64,000 nucleotides of DNA, taken from assembly GCF_002860255.1 (NCBI RefSeq), contig NZ_PGVE01000083.1:1-64000 (forward strand), in the 5' to 3' direction. A program made the translations under genes and the position numbers. The notes below the pieces were generated by a model. It was not told the origin of the DNA. It saw only the letters and a list, made by a program, of their open reading frames with translations, and did no database searches. How positions within the stretch are numbered: the first letter of the stretch is position 1; each line of letters begins with the position of its first letter. The stretch is from Neobacillus cucumis. Lineage in GTDB: Bacteria; Bacillota; Bacilli; Bacillales; Cytobacillaceae. This document shows positions 34,717 through 42,630 of this stretch, piece by piece.

Positions 34717-36621
34717 ATGTGTGGTTTTATCGGTTGTGTACACGACAAAACACAAAACTATAGTGATGAACAAAAACAACTATTTAAAAATATGAATGAT
34801 CTAATTACCCATCGCGGGCCGGATGATGATGGTTTTTATTATGATGACCATATCCAATTTGGCTTCCGTCGTTTGAGTATTATTGATATCGAGAGTGGTC
34901 ATCAGCCGCTTACGTATGAAAACGAACGTTACTGGATTATTTTTAATGGTGAAATTTATAACTATGTTGAACTGCGTGAAGAATTATTAAAAGAAGGACT
35001 TTCATTTGCCACAAGTTCGGATACTGAAGTAATCATTGCTTTATACAGCCATTTAAAAGAAAAGGCGGTAGAAAAGCTGCGTGGAATGTTCGCCTTCGTC
35101 ATTTGGGATAAACAGGAACAATCCCTTTATGGAGCGCGTGATCCATTTGGAATTAAACCTTTCTTTTATCTGGAAGATGGGGAAAGAACCTTTTTTGCTT
35201 CTGAGAAAAAAAGCATTTTGCTGGCATTAGAAAATGATGTAATCAATTATGATGCCCTGCAGCATTACTTGACTTATCAGTTTGTTCCTGAGCCTGACAC
35301 GTTATCCGAGGGAATTAAAAAGCTAGAGCCTGGACATTATTTTACCAAAAAAATTGGTTCACCAATGGAGATGAAGAAATACTGGAAGGCCCACTTTAAG
35401 CCTGTTCAAAAAGCGGAGGCAGATTATACGAAGGAAATTCGGGATGTTTTATTTGATTCAGTCGAAAAACATATGCGTAGTGACGTTCCAGTTGGTTCAT
35501 TCTTATCTGGTGGAATTGATTCTTCCATTATTGCTTCGATTGCAAAAGAATTTCATCCTTCTATAAAGACATTCTCTGTTGGCTTTGAACACAACGGTTT
35601 CAGTGAAATTGATGTAGCAAAAGAAACAGCTGAAAAGCTTGGGGTTGAAAATATCAGTTATGTCATTTCACCAGAAGAATATATGAATGAAGTGCCAAAA
35701 ATTATGTGGCATATGGATGATCCGCTTGCTGATCCGGCCTGCGTTCCTCTTTATTTTGTTGCGAGGGAAGCCCGTAAACATGTTACAGTTGTTCTTTCGG
35801 GTGAAGGTGCGGATGAATTATTTGGCGGTTATAATATTTATCGTGAGCCTCAATCACTAGAAGTATTTAATAAAATACCAAGAGTTGGGAAAGTTTTATT
35901 AAGAGGAATTGCTGGTATAATGCCGGAAGGAATGAAAGGCAAAAGCTTTATTGAACGCGGCGTTACACCAATGGAAGAGCGCTATATCGGTAATGCTAAA
36001 ATGTTCACCGAAGAAGAAAAACGAGATTTATTAAATGTCTACCGAGAAGGTTTAATGTATACGGATGTCACAAAGCCACTTTATCAAGAATCTAGGGGAT
36101 ACGATCCAGTTGACCGGATGCAGTATATTGATATCCATACTTGGATGCGTGGGGATATCTTACTTAAAGCCGATAAGATGACTATGGCTCATTCACTCGA
36201 GCTAAGGGTACCGTTCCTTGATAAAGAAGTCTTTGAAGTAGCATCGAAAATTCCAACCAGCTTAAAAACAGCTAATGGGACAACAAAATATATTCTTAGG
36301 AAAGCGGCTGAAGGAGTTGTGCCTGAGCATGTGCTTAACCGTAAGAAGTTAGGATTCCCTGTACCAATTCGTCATTGGTTAAAGAATGAAATGAATGAAT
36401 GGGCTAAAAAGATTATTCGCGAGAGCAATACAGATCATCTAATTAATAAATCATATGTCTTGGGCTTGCTCGAAGACCATTGCCAAGGAAAAGCGGATAA
36501 TAGCCGTAAGATTTGGACAGTTCTAATGTTTATGGTTTGGCATCAAGTATATGTAGAGAATGTTTACTCTTTTCAACGTGACTATGCGTTGCAAAAAGAA
36601 TTGCAGTCATTGAAGCATTAA
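34717..36621 (+). CDS. asnB: Asparagine synthase (glutamine-hydrolysing) AsnB
   Basis: Amidates aspartate using glutamine and ATP. The start is fixed at 34717 because family members need Cys right after Met (MCGFIGCV); AGGTGAGG lies six bases upstream. 634 aa (B. subtilis AsnB 632). N-terminal glutamine amidotransferase class II domain with nucleophile Cys2 and IFNGEIYNY. C-terminal synthetase domain with the pyrophosphate loop FLSGGIDSS near residue 260, followed by SGEGADELFGGY. Stands alone between two terminators; no T-box is visible in its 278-bp upstream gap. Confidence 0.97.
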   Translation: MCGFIGCVHDKTQNYSDEQKQLFKNMNDLITHRGPDDDGFYYDDHIQFGFRRLSIIDIESGHQPLTYENERYWIIFNGEIYNYVELREELLKEGLSFATSSDTEVIIALYSHLKEKAVEKLRGMFAFVIWDKQEQSLYGARDPFGIKPFFYLEDGERTFFASEKKSILLALENDVINYDALQHYLTYQFVPEPDTLSEGIKKLEPGHYFTKKIGSPMEMKKYWKAHFKPVQKAEADYTKEIRDVLFDSVEKHMRSDVPVGSFLSGGIDSSIIASIAKEFHPSIKTFSVGFEHNGFSEIDVAKETAEKLGVENISYVISPEEYMNEVPKIMWHMDDPLADPACVPLYFVAREARKHVTVVLSGEGADELFGGYNIYREPQSLEVFNKIPRVGKVLLRGIAGIMPEGMKGKSFIERGVTPMEERYIGNAKMFTEEEKRDLLNVYREGLMYTDVTKPLYQESRGYDPVDRMQYIDIHTWMRGDILLKADKMTMAHSLELRVPFLDKEVFEVASKIPTSLKTANGTTKYILRKAAEGVVPEHVLNRKKLGFPVPIRHWLKNEMNEWAKKIIRESNTDHLINKSYVLGLLEDHCQGKADNSRKIWTVLMFMVWHQVYVENVYSFQRDYALQKELQSLKH

Positions 36622-36650
36622 TTAAAAAAAGCACCCAAGTGGTGCTCAGA

Positions 36651-36685
36651 TTGTCGAGAAAAGTGTATTTTTCTCGGCAATTTTT
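36651..36685 (+). terminator. Terminator after asnB
   Basis: Stem TTGTCGAGAAAA / TTTTCTCGGCAA (one mismatch) followed by TTTTT. A preceding small hairpin AGCACC-CAAGT-GGTGCT lies at 36630-36646. Confidence 0.85.
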
Positions 36686-36724
36686 AATGTTGTCAGAATT
36701 TATAAATTGTCCATGCAAATAGGC

Positions 36725-36855
36725 CTGTTGATTTCCGCTCGGGCACTCGCTTTCCGCGGGGAGGTCCTGGAGCCTCCTCGGCGCTTGGCGCCTGCGGGGT
36801 CTCCAGTGACCTCTCTATCCCGCAGGAGTCGAGTGCCCTCCGCTCCAATCAACAG
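36725..36855 (-). repeat. Dispersed palindromic repeat, copy 2 (inverted)
   Basis: Full-length ~131-bp copy in the opposite orientation to copies 1, 3 and 4. On the minus strand it starts CTGTTGATTGGAGCGGAGGG and ends CGAGCGGAAATCAACAG. Ends form an inverted repeat and the GC-rich middle can fold back several times. Confidence 0.85.
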
Positions 36856-36864
36856 GGATGCAAA

Positions 36865-37176
36865 TCAACTTAAAGTATTGCAACACACTATTTCTAACCT
36901 TGCCAAGTGTGTTGCAATCTTTTTTATATTATGGCTGGCTGCAGTTAGAAGAGCCTGTTCACTTGCATTCTTCAATCCCGTAACCGGCAGTAGCGAAGCC
37001 CGTGCAGCTCTTTTGGTCTGCGAAGCTTCGCTCAATTTTTTTCTTTCTAAAATTTATAAAGCATCCATTGTCATCGCATAAAAAGGACGAACCTCTTCAA
37101 GAAGGAACGAAAAATCAATAAATTTATCGATCAGACGGAGAAGGTGGTCGTCAGGAACTAATTCATCAATAGACAC
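36865..37176 (-). pseudogene. IS1182-family transposase remnant, internally deleted
   Basis: Minus-strand reading gives VSIDELVPDDHLLRLIDKFI and then DFSFLLEEVRPFY, the typical N-terminus of IS1182-type DDE transposases. It is followed after an in-frame stop (37054) by GLKNASEQALLTAASHNI and KKIATHLARL, the typical C-terminus. Both pieces are in the same frame with about 300-400 codons missing between them, and the true start region (MNMN) is frame-shifted. The last segment also encodes a perfect 13-bp hairpin (ATTGCAACACACT and its complement). Family assignment is by recall of conserved motifs. Confidence 0.65.
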
Positions 37177-37275
37177 AATTCATATTCATTTTGGCTAGAT
37201 TCTATTGGCTTCAACATGGATTGCACCACTTTTTATTATGTATTAGTTCAGTATAGAACCTTATTGAAAAACACT

Positions 37276-37408
37276 CTGTTGATTGGGTGGAAGGCACGAA
37301 GACTCCTGCGGGAGTACGGGGCTGGGGAGACCCCACAGGCGCTTCAGCGCCGAGGAGGCTCCCCGGCACGCCCGCGGAAAGCGAAGTGTCTGGAGCGCCA
37401 ATCAACAG
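37276..37408 (+). repeat. Dispersed palindromic repeat, copy 3
   Basis: Full-length ~133-bp copy. Closely matches copy 4 at 58151 through GACTCCTGCGGGAGTACGGG, GGGGAGACCCCACAGGCGCT and GCCGAGGAGGCTCCCCGGCA. Ends are CTGTTGATTGG and CCAATCAACAG. Confidence 0.87.
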
Positions 37409-37477
37409 ACATGTTCCAAAGCCTAAACTAATAATATTATAACAAATTAATGCGGTGAACTGTTAAAGTGTATAAAT

Positions 37478-37511
37478 AAAATTAAAGGCTATCGAGAGTT
37501 TTTCGACAGCC
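37478..37511 (-). terminator. Terminator downstream of ytoA
   Basis: Minus-strand stem GGCTGTCGA / TCGATAGCC followed by TTTAATTTTA. Between it and ytoA lies a hairpin GCACC-ACTTG-GGTGC (37515-37529) that mirrors the one behind asnB. Confidence 0.75.
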
Positions 37512-37535
37512 TGAGCACCCAAGTGGTGCATTTTT

Positions 37536-38048
37536 TTATGATTGAAGCGACTTATAATATTGCCCTTTCTCAGCATATTCTGTATAGATACGCTCCATTT
37601 CTTTTTTGTCTTCTGGAGTTAATTCTCTAATAACTTTTGCGGGTCTGCCGAATGCTAAAGTATTAGGGGGGATTTTTTTTCCTTGCGGTACTAAGCTTCC
37701 AGCACCGATAAAAGCACCTTCCCCGATTTCAGCTTGATCGAGTATAATCGAGCCCATGCCGACCAATGCTCTTTTCCTTACAATACAGCTATGAAGAATG
37801 ACCTGGTGTCCAATGGTAACTTCATCTTCTAAAATTAGCGGGTTATTAGGACTTTGGTGTAAGATAGAGTTATCCTGGATATTAACCTTATTACCTATTT
37901 TTGTTGGTGCTACATCGCCTCGAATAACGGAATTAAACCAGACACTGGATTGCTCGCCAATTTCCACATCACCAGTTATAGTTACATAATCGGCAATAAA
38001 AGCAGACTCAGCAATTAGCGGATATTTATCTTTATAAGGGTATATCAA
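37536..38048 (-). CDS. ytoA: Gamma-carbonic anhydrase-like protein YtoA
   Basis: 170 aa, left-handed beta-helix built of hexapeptide repeats (IGEQSSV, IGNKVNI, ILEDEVTIG, IGEGAFIG). Three histidines expected to bind a metal between subunits occur in ILHQ, IGHQ and LHSC. Size and features match B. subtilis YtoA (171 aa). Enzyme activity of this branch is uncertain. Terminator downstream; monocistronic. Confidence 0.9.
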   Translation of the reverse strand: MIYPYKDKYPLIAESAFIADYVTITGDVEIGEQSSVWFNSVIRGDVAPTKIGNKVNIQDNSILHQSPNNPLILEDEVTIGHQVILHSCIVRKRALVGMGSIILDQAEIGEGAFIGAGSLVPQGKKIPPNTLAFGRPAKVIRELTPEDKKEMERIYTEYAEKGQYYKSLQS

Positions 38049-38186
38049 ATGGGTTCGCTCCTTTATACATGATAAGTATATTTTAGCGAAAATACTAAGA
38101 GGTTTTCAAAAAATAAAATCTAATATGAGAAATTAGAATTATATACAAGTTATTAACCACTAGTATATTTTTTAGGGGGACGATTT

Positions 38187-38990
38187 ATGTGGAAATGGGA
38201 AGCTGAAGGAGAGGCAAAAGCTGTGATTGTTTTGGTGCATGGTGCTATGGAACATCATGGCAGATACGGCTGGCTGATTCAAATGTGGCGTTTAGCGGGT
38301 TTCCATGTGATTATGGGTGACCTGCCGGGGCAAGGGATGACGACAAGATCCCGTAGAGGCCATATAGACTCCTTTGATGAATATATCATTGAGGTAAAGG
38401 ACTGGGTACAGGCAGCCTATCAGTATAACCTTCCTGTGTTTTTATTAGGCCATAGTATGGGAGGATTAATTACCATTCGATTGCTGCAGGAAGAGCAGCT
38501 TAATGTTGCCGGAGTCATCCTGTCTTCTCCATGTTTAGGCTTGGTTCAACCGCCGTCTAAGTTTTTGAATGCCATCTCCCATATCATTAATCTTGTTTAT
38601 CCTTCGCTAAGAATGAATTCAGGTTTAACAGTGCAAATGGCTACAAGAAATGAAGATGTACGTGAAGCAGACTCTAATGATACACTTTATATCACTAAAG
38701 TTTCCATTCGCTGGTATCGCGAACTTGTGGGAGCAATTAAAGAAGCTTTTGAAAATTTGGAAGACACACAGGACCTCCCAATGCTTGTAATGCAGGGCGG
38801 GGATGATAAAATTGTTAATAAAGGTACCGTGAAAGAATGGTTCAACCATGTCCCGTTATCTGAGAAAAGGTTTAAGGAATGGCCTAAATGCTACCATGAG
38901 ATTTTTAATGAACCTGAACGGGAAGAAGTGTTTGAATATGCTAAGGATTTTGTTTTTAGTCAATTAAAAGCAATTGGTTATATTGTATAG
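38187..38990 (+). CDS. ytpA: Phospholipase/lysophospholipase YtpA
   Basis: 267 aa, alpha/beta hydrolase of the monoglyceride lipase type. Oxyanion segment VHGAMEHHGRYG, nucleophile Ser in GHSMGGL, Asp in GGDDKIV and His in KCYHEIFNE. In B. subtilis YtpA is reported to make the lysophospholipid antibiotic bacilysocin; that role is inferred here by orthology. Eight bases separate it from ytpB, the same pair and order as in B. subtilis. Confidence 0.92.
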   Translation: MWKWEAEGEAKAVIVLVHGAMEHHGRYGWLIQMWRLAGFHVIMGDLPGQGMTTRSRRGHIDSFDEYIIEVKDWVQAAYQYNLPVFLLGHSMGGLITIRLLQEEQLNVAGVILSSPCLGLVQPPSKFLNAISHIINLVYPSLRMNSGLTVQMATRNEDVREADSNDTLYITKVSIRWYRELVGAIKEAFENLEDTQDLPMLVMQGGDDKIVNKGTVKEWFNHVPLSEKRFKEWPKCYHEIFNEPEREEVFEYAKDFVFSQLKAIGYIV

Positions 38991-38998
38991 AAAGGTAG

Positions 38999-40090
38999 AT
39001 GTTATCCATGATGCCAATCACCCTTATGACGAGGGTTTATCGCAAAATACTTCCTGCAGTCCATCAAGAATTGGCTTATTGGAGAAGCCGGGCTGAAAAA
39101 ATACCAAATCAAGAGTTAAGAAATCAGGCTCTTGCTAGTATCGAACATAAAACCTTCCATTGTGAAGGCGGGGCTATACTCGCGCTCACAGCAAGAAAGG
39201 ACTATAAAAAAGCAATTAAATTTATCGTTGCTTATCAAACCATCAGTGATTACTTAGATAATCTTTGTGATCGAAGCACCTCACTGGATCCTGCCGATTT
39301 TGCCGCACTTCATGAATCGATGTCAGATGCACTCAAACTTCATGTGGAGGGGAAAAATTATTACCGGCTTCGTGATGACCAGGAAGATAACGGGTATTTA
39401 CATGATTTATCCGAAACTTGCCGCTCGGTATTAAGGGATTTAGATAGCTATCATCTGATCAAGGATTATCTTCAAGAACTTTGCCGTTATTACTGTGATT
39501 TGCAAATCCACAAACATGTAGTGAAGGAGGAGAGGGTACCGCGCTTGAAAAATTGGTTTACCCATTACCAAGACAAGCTTCCTGAAATGGAATGGTATGA
39601 ATTCTCAGCCTGTTCTGGATCGACACTAGGGATTTTTTGTTTAGTTTCATATGCGATGCGCGAGGACTTTCAACTAGAGGATGCGAGAAATATACGTAAG
39701 GGCTATTTTCCTTATATACAGGGCCTACATATTCTTTTAGATTATTTTATTGATCAAGAAGAAGATATTATTGGCGGTGACTTGAATTTCTGTGCATATT
39801 ATAAAAGTGAAGAAACACTTTTTAATCGCTTAAAGCATTTCGTCAGTGAAGCAGACCGACATACAGAATTTCTGCCACATAAAAGATTTCATCAACTTAT
39901 TAACCGTGGTTTACTAGGAATTTATTTATCAGATGCGAAAGTTCGCAAGCAAAAAAATGTAAGAAAACTGGCAAGAGGGATTATAAAATCAGGTGGATGG
40001 ATTAGTTATTTCTTTTATTTTAATGGACTTGCTTATCGATCACTGCAAAAATCTGTTCCTGCCTTTATTACAAGATCAATAACAAAGTAA
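38999..40090 (+). CDS. ytpB: Tetraprenyl-beta-curcumene synthase YtpB
   Basis: Large-terpene synthase that cyclises C35 heptaprenyl diphosphate in B. subtilis, giving precursors of sesquarterpenes (recalled). 363 aa (B. subtilis 367), all-helical. Class IB terpene synthase features: acidic motif in YLDNLCDRS and the second metal motif near DYFIDQEEDIIGGDLNF. Start is ambiguous: ATG 38999 lies very close to AAAGG, while ATG 39008 lies 12 nt from it. In tandem with ytpA. Confidence 0.92.
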   Translation: MLSMMPITLMTRVYRKILPAVHQELAYWRSRAEKIPNQELRNQALASIEHKTFHCEGGAILALTARKDYKKAIKFIVAYQTISDYLDNLCDRSTSLDPADFAALHESMSDALKLHVEGKNYYRLRDDQEDNGYLHDLSETCRSVLRDLDSYHLIKDYLQELCRYYCDLQIHKHVVKEERVPRLKNWFTHYQDKLPEMEWYEFSACSGSTLGIFCLVSYAMREDFQLEDARNIRKGYFPYIQGLHILLDYFIDQEEDIIGGDLNFCAYYKSEETLFNRLKHFVSEADRHTEFLPHKRFHQLINRGLLGIYLSDAKVRKQKNVRKLARGIIKSGGWISYFFYFNGLAYRSLQKSVPAFITRSITK

Positions 40091-40115
40091 AAACCAGGCT
40101 TGGCCTGGTTTTTAC
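40089..40115. terminator. Bidirectional terminator between ytpB and mnmM
   Basis: Stem AAAACCAGGC / GCCTGGTTTT with loop TTG, T-rich on the right and A-rich on the left. The right end overlaps the stop of the converging gene. Confidence 0.88.
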
Positions 40116-40684
40116 CTTTTTTCAATCGCAATAATAAATGGCGGGTTATTTTGTTGGTTTATAAATTGATACTGAAGAACATGGGCTGTTTTCTGATCGA
40201 GCTTTTGGCAATAGTCCAGTAAAGCATCACGTTCAACAGCACCCTGTTCATGACCATGATAAATAACCAGGATGATAATTCCTTCAGAAGCCATTATCGC
40301 TAATAATTGTTCAATGGCAGCTATTGTAGTTTTAGAATGGGTTACAATAGTTTTGTCCCCGCCCGGCAAGTAGCCTAGATTAAAAATGGCTCCTGTAATT
40401 TTTCCATGCATTTCAACAGGGATTTTTTCAAAAATCTGTTCGTGACCCTCATGAAAAATAGTTACTCTGTCTGTCAGGTTCTGTTCGGATAAACGATTCT
40501 TTGTTGCCTCAATGGCTTCTTTCTGTACATCAAATCCGTAAACTTTTCCATGTTCCCCGACTAAGTTTGCTAAAAAAACAGTATCATGACCATTCCCTAA
40601 AGTGGCATCCACCACAAAATCACCATGGGTGACAGAGTTTTTAAGTAAACTTTTTGCAAACGGCAGAATTCGTTCCATTTTCAT
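40112..40684 (-). CDS. mnmM: tRNA wobble-uridine methyltransferase MnmM (YtqB)
   Basis: 190 aa, class I SAM methyltransferase: VDATLGNGHDTVFLA is motif I, VYGFDVQ the acidic ribose-binding strand, and FNLGYLPGGDK the motif IV region. YtqB has been shown to methylate the aminomethyl group of U34 in mnm5s2U-type tRNAs and was renamed MnmM (from memory of recent work). Overlaps the ytqA stop by four bases, so the two are translationally coupled. Confidence 0.88.
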   Translation of the reverse strand: MKMERILPFAKSLLKNSVTHGDFVVDATLGNGHDTVFLANLVGEHGKVYGFDVQKEAIEATKNRLSEQNLTDRVTIFHEGHEQIFEKIPVEMHGKITGAIFNLGYLPGGDKTIVTHSKTTIAAIEQLLAIMASEGIIILVIYHGHEQGAVERDALLDYCQKLDQKTAHVLQYQFINQQNNPPFIIAIEKR

Positions 40685-41646
40685 GATAAATCCCCCGCCA
40701 TTTCATTATGAAATTTTCCCTGCCAGCTATTTCTCCGTTTTAATTCAGCATCGATGGAATTTAGCACTTCCCATTTATTTACGCTCCACATAGGACCAAC
40801 CATTAAATCGATTGGACCATCTCCCGTAATTCGGTGAATAATCATCTCTGGTGGTAAAATTTCTAATTGGTCGCATACTAAATTTACATAATCCTCTTTT
40901 GTAAGGAATTCAAGCATTCCCTTTTCATATTGTTTTACCATTGGAGTGCCTTTTAATAAATGCAGTAAATGAATCTTAATCCCTTGAACATCTAATTTGG
41001 CGACCTCACGTGCGGTTTCCATCATCATGTCATATGATTCAAGTGGCAGCCCGTTAATGATGTGGGAACATATACGAATCCCGTGTTTTCGTAATTTGTT
41101 TACTCCATCGATATAACATTTAAAATCATGGGCACGGTTAATAAGTACAGCCGTTTCCTCATGAACAGTCTGCAGTCCAAGCTCCACCCATAAATATGTG
41201 CGTTCATTCAATTCAGCTAAGTATTCCACTACGTCATCTGGCAGACAATCTGGACGTGTAGCAATGGATAATCCGACTACATCGCGTTGTTTAAGTACCG
41301 TTTCATATTTTTCTCTAAGCACTTCAACTGGTGCATGAGTATTTGTAAACGCCTGAAAATAGGCCATATATTTGCCATCTTTCCACTTCGTATGCATTTT
41401 TTGTTTAATTTCATTAAATTGTGTTTCTAATGTTTCCACTCGGTTGCCTGCGAAATCTCCTGAACCCGCGGCACTGCAAAACGTGCAGCCGCCATGTGCG
41501 ACCGTACCGTCGCGGTTCGGGCAATCAAATCCGCCATCCAAAGCCACTTTAAATACCTTATGGCCAAAATGGTTTCTAAGGTGATAATTCCAAGTGTGGT
41601 ATCGTTTATCGTCTGTTGCATATGGAAAAGGTTTTGTCTGAAGCAT
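40681..41646 (-). CDS. ytqA: Radical SAM protein YtqA (TIGR01212 family)
   Basis: 321 aa. The [4Fe-4S] cluster ligands are in CPNRDGTVAHGGCTFC, a Cx12Cx2C spacing characteristic of this family rather than the classic CxxxCxxC. SAM-binding GLSIATRPDCLP and ELGLQT follow. The gene is coupled to mnmM; YtqA has been proposed to act in the same U34 modification route in Gram-positives (sometimes called MnmL, recalled and less certain). Confidence 0.88.
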   Translation of the reverse strand: MLQTKPFPYATDDKRYHTWNYHLRNHFGHKVFKVALDGGFDCPNRDGTVAHGGCTFCSAAGSGDFAGNRVETLETQFNEIKQKMHTKWKDGKYMAYFQAFTNTHAPVEVLREKYETVLKQRDVVGLSIATRPDCLPDDVVEYLAELNERTYLWVELGLQTVHEETAVLINRAHDFKCYIDGVNKLRKHGIRICSHIINGLPLESYDMMMETAREVAKLDVQGIKIHLLHLLKGTPMVKQYEKGMLEFLTKEDYVNLVCDQLEILPPEMIIHRITGDGPIDLMVGPMWSVNKWEVLNSIDAELKRRNSWQGKFHNEMAGDLS

Positions 41647-41836
41647 AAAGTCAAACCTCCTTTATATAATGAAGATTGCATAAGCACCATTTTATCATGA
41701 AGTAAATCTATATCCAATTACATTTGTTACAAGCATGGCTGGTAATAATTATCCATCGGTCCGGAGTTATAGGAAAACGAATGGAGAACAAAATATAAAA
41801 GAAGCATGTGCTTCATAACATGAGGGGGGTTCTTAG

Positions 41837-42100
41837 ATGGCTACTCGCGACTCAATGGATAATTTAATGCAGCAAGTGGAGGACTCAATCCGCTATGCGG
41901 AGGAGCAATACAAGCATAGCAGCCTTCAAGAGCATTATAATGATGATGATTATACAAATGCACTGCAACAGCTTGAGCAAACTTATCAGGATATTTGTAA
42001 GATGGCCCATAGTGCAAACTCGCAACAGCGGGAACAACTCCATAGAATGAGACTCCAGGTACAGCAGCTTCAGAATTCCATGATTATTGAGGCGCATTAA
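41837..42100 (+). CDS. ytzC: DUF2524 family protein YtzC
   Basis: 87 aa, starting MATRDSMDNLMQQVEDSIRYAEEQ; acidic, glutamine-rich and predicted entirely helical (probably coiled coil). Size and sequence resemble B. subtilis YtzC. Function unknown. The ATG follows GAGGGGGG. A palindrome GAAGCATGTGCTTC (41802-41815) lies just upstream. The next small gene follows after 15 bp. Confidence 0.85.
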   Translation: MATRDSMDNLMQQVEDSIRYAEEQYKHSSLQEHYNDDDYTNALQQLEQTYQDICKMAHSANSQQREQLHRMRLQVQQLQNSMIIEAH

Positions 42101-42115
42101 TAGGAGGGGAATTTT

Positions 42116-42295
42116 TTGAAAAAACGTTCGAAGAATAATAATCCGGAACAAAAAACTCGTAATGGGGTTAATAATCAGGACCTTGAACTTGGTCAGGATC
42201 GAGACTTGATAAAAGAAGCAAAAAAGAAATATGAGAAAACGGGTGGACAGCCTGTTAAATCCAAAATGCATCAGGAGAAAGAACAATCTTCATAA
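42116..42295 (+). CDS. Small hydrophilic protein, 59 aa
   Basis: Starts at TTG 42116, six to seven bases behind AGGAGGGG, 15 bp after ytzC. The product begins MKKRSKNNNPEQKTRNG and ends KSKMHQEKEQSS; almost all residues are charged or amidated, with no hydrophobic core. Composition recalls small spore proteins, but I recognise no SASP motif, so this is only a possibility. A good terminator follows immediately, supporting a real two-gene unit with ytzC. Confidence 0.7.
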   Translation: MKKRSKNNNPEQKTRNGVNNQDLELGQDRDLIKEAKKKYEKTGGQPVKSKMHQEKEQSS

Positions 42296-42300
42296 ATAAA

Positions 42301-42332
42301 AAAAGATCTCTCACTTTGCTGAGAGGTCTTTT
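42301..42332 (+). terminator. Terminator of the ytzC unit
   Basis: Thirteen-base-pair stem AAAAGATCTCTCA / TGAGAGGTCTTTT with one wobble, loop CTTTGC. Confidence 0.88.
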
Positions 42333-42363
42333 ATTTGTTTCGCTTTTGTATAAGAGGGAGGAG

Positions 42364-42523
42364 GGAGCTTATCTATCGAAGCCAGGAGAATTCATCTAGC
42401 TTGAGGAAATAAGAGAGTCCCTTATCTGTCGAAGCAGAAGAATCCAATTAGTTTCAGGGGATAAGATCAAGTCCTTTCTGTCTTAGTACGAAAATCTATA
42501 AGCTTTCAAGGGATATAAGCAGA
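42364..42523 (+). repeat. Three degenerate ~54-bp tandem repeats
   Basis: Units at about 42364, 42417 and 42471 share CTTATCTRTCGAAGC, GAATYCA, TAGYTT and GGGGATAAG-like ends. Units 1 and 2 are similar; unit 3 is strongly diverged. Each begins with CTTATC and ends near GATAAG, so each can fold. They fill most of the 335-bp gap before the MFS gene, which otherwise shows no gene. Confidence 0.6.
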
Positions 42524-42630
42524 ATTTTCAACTAAATTAACTGGTAAACAAAAAAGATTGCACATCACTTGATAATGGACTAGAATGAACTTTTTGGTAA
42601 ACGAAAGTTTTTTGTAAAGGGGCGTTTTTC

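Noticed and set aside
36707..37081. 124-codon plus-strand frame after asnB
   Set aside because: It crosses the palindromic repeat and is antisense to the transposase remnant; no ribosome-binding site.
36725..37408. CRISPR array
   Set aside because: There are only two repeat copies here, inverted to each other and palindromic, with no regular spacers or cas genes.
41427..42286. Long frames antisense to ytqA and ytzC
   Set aside because: They are shadows of well-supported genes and lack ribosome-binding sites.
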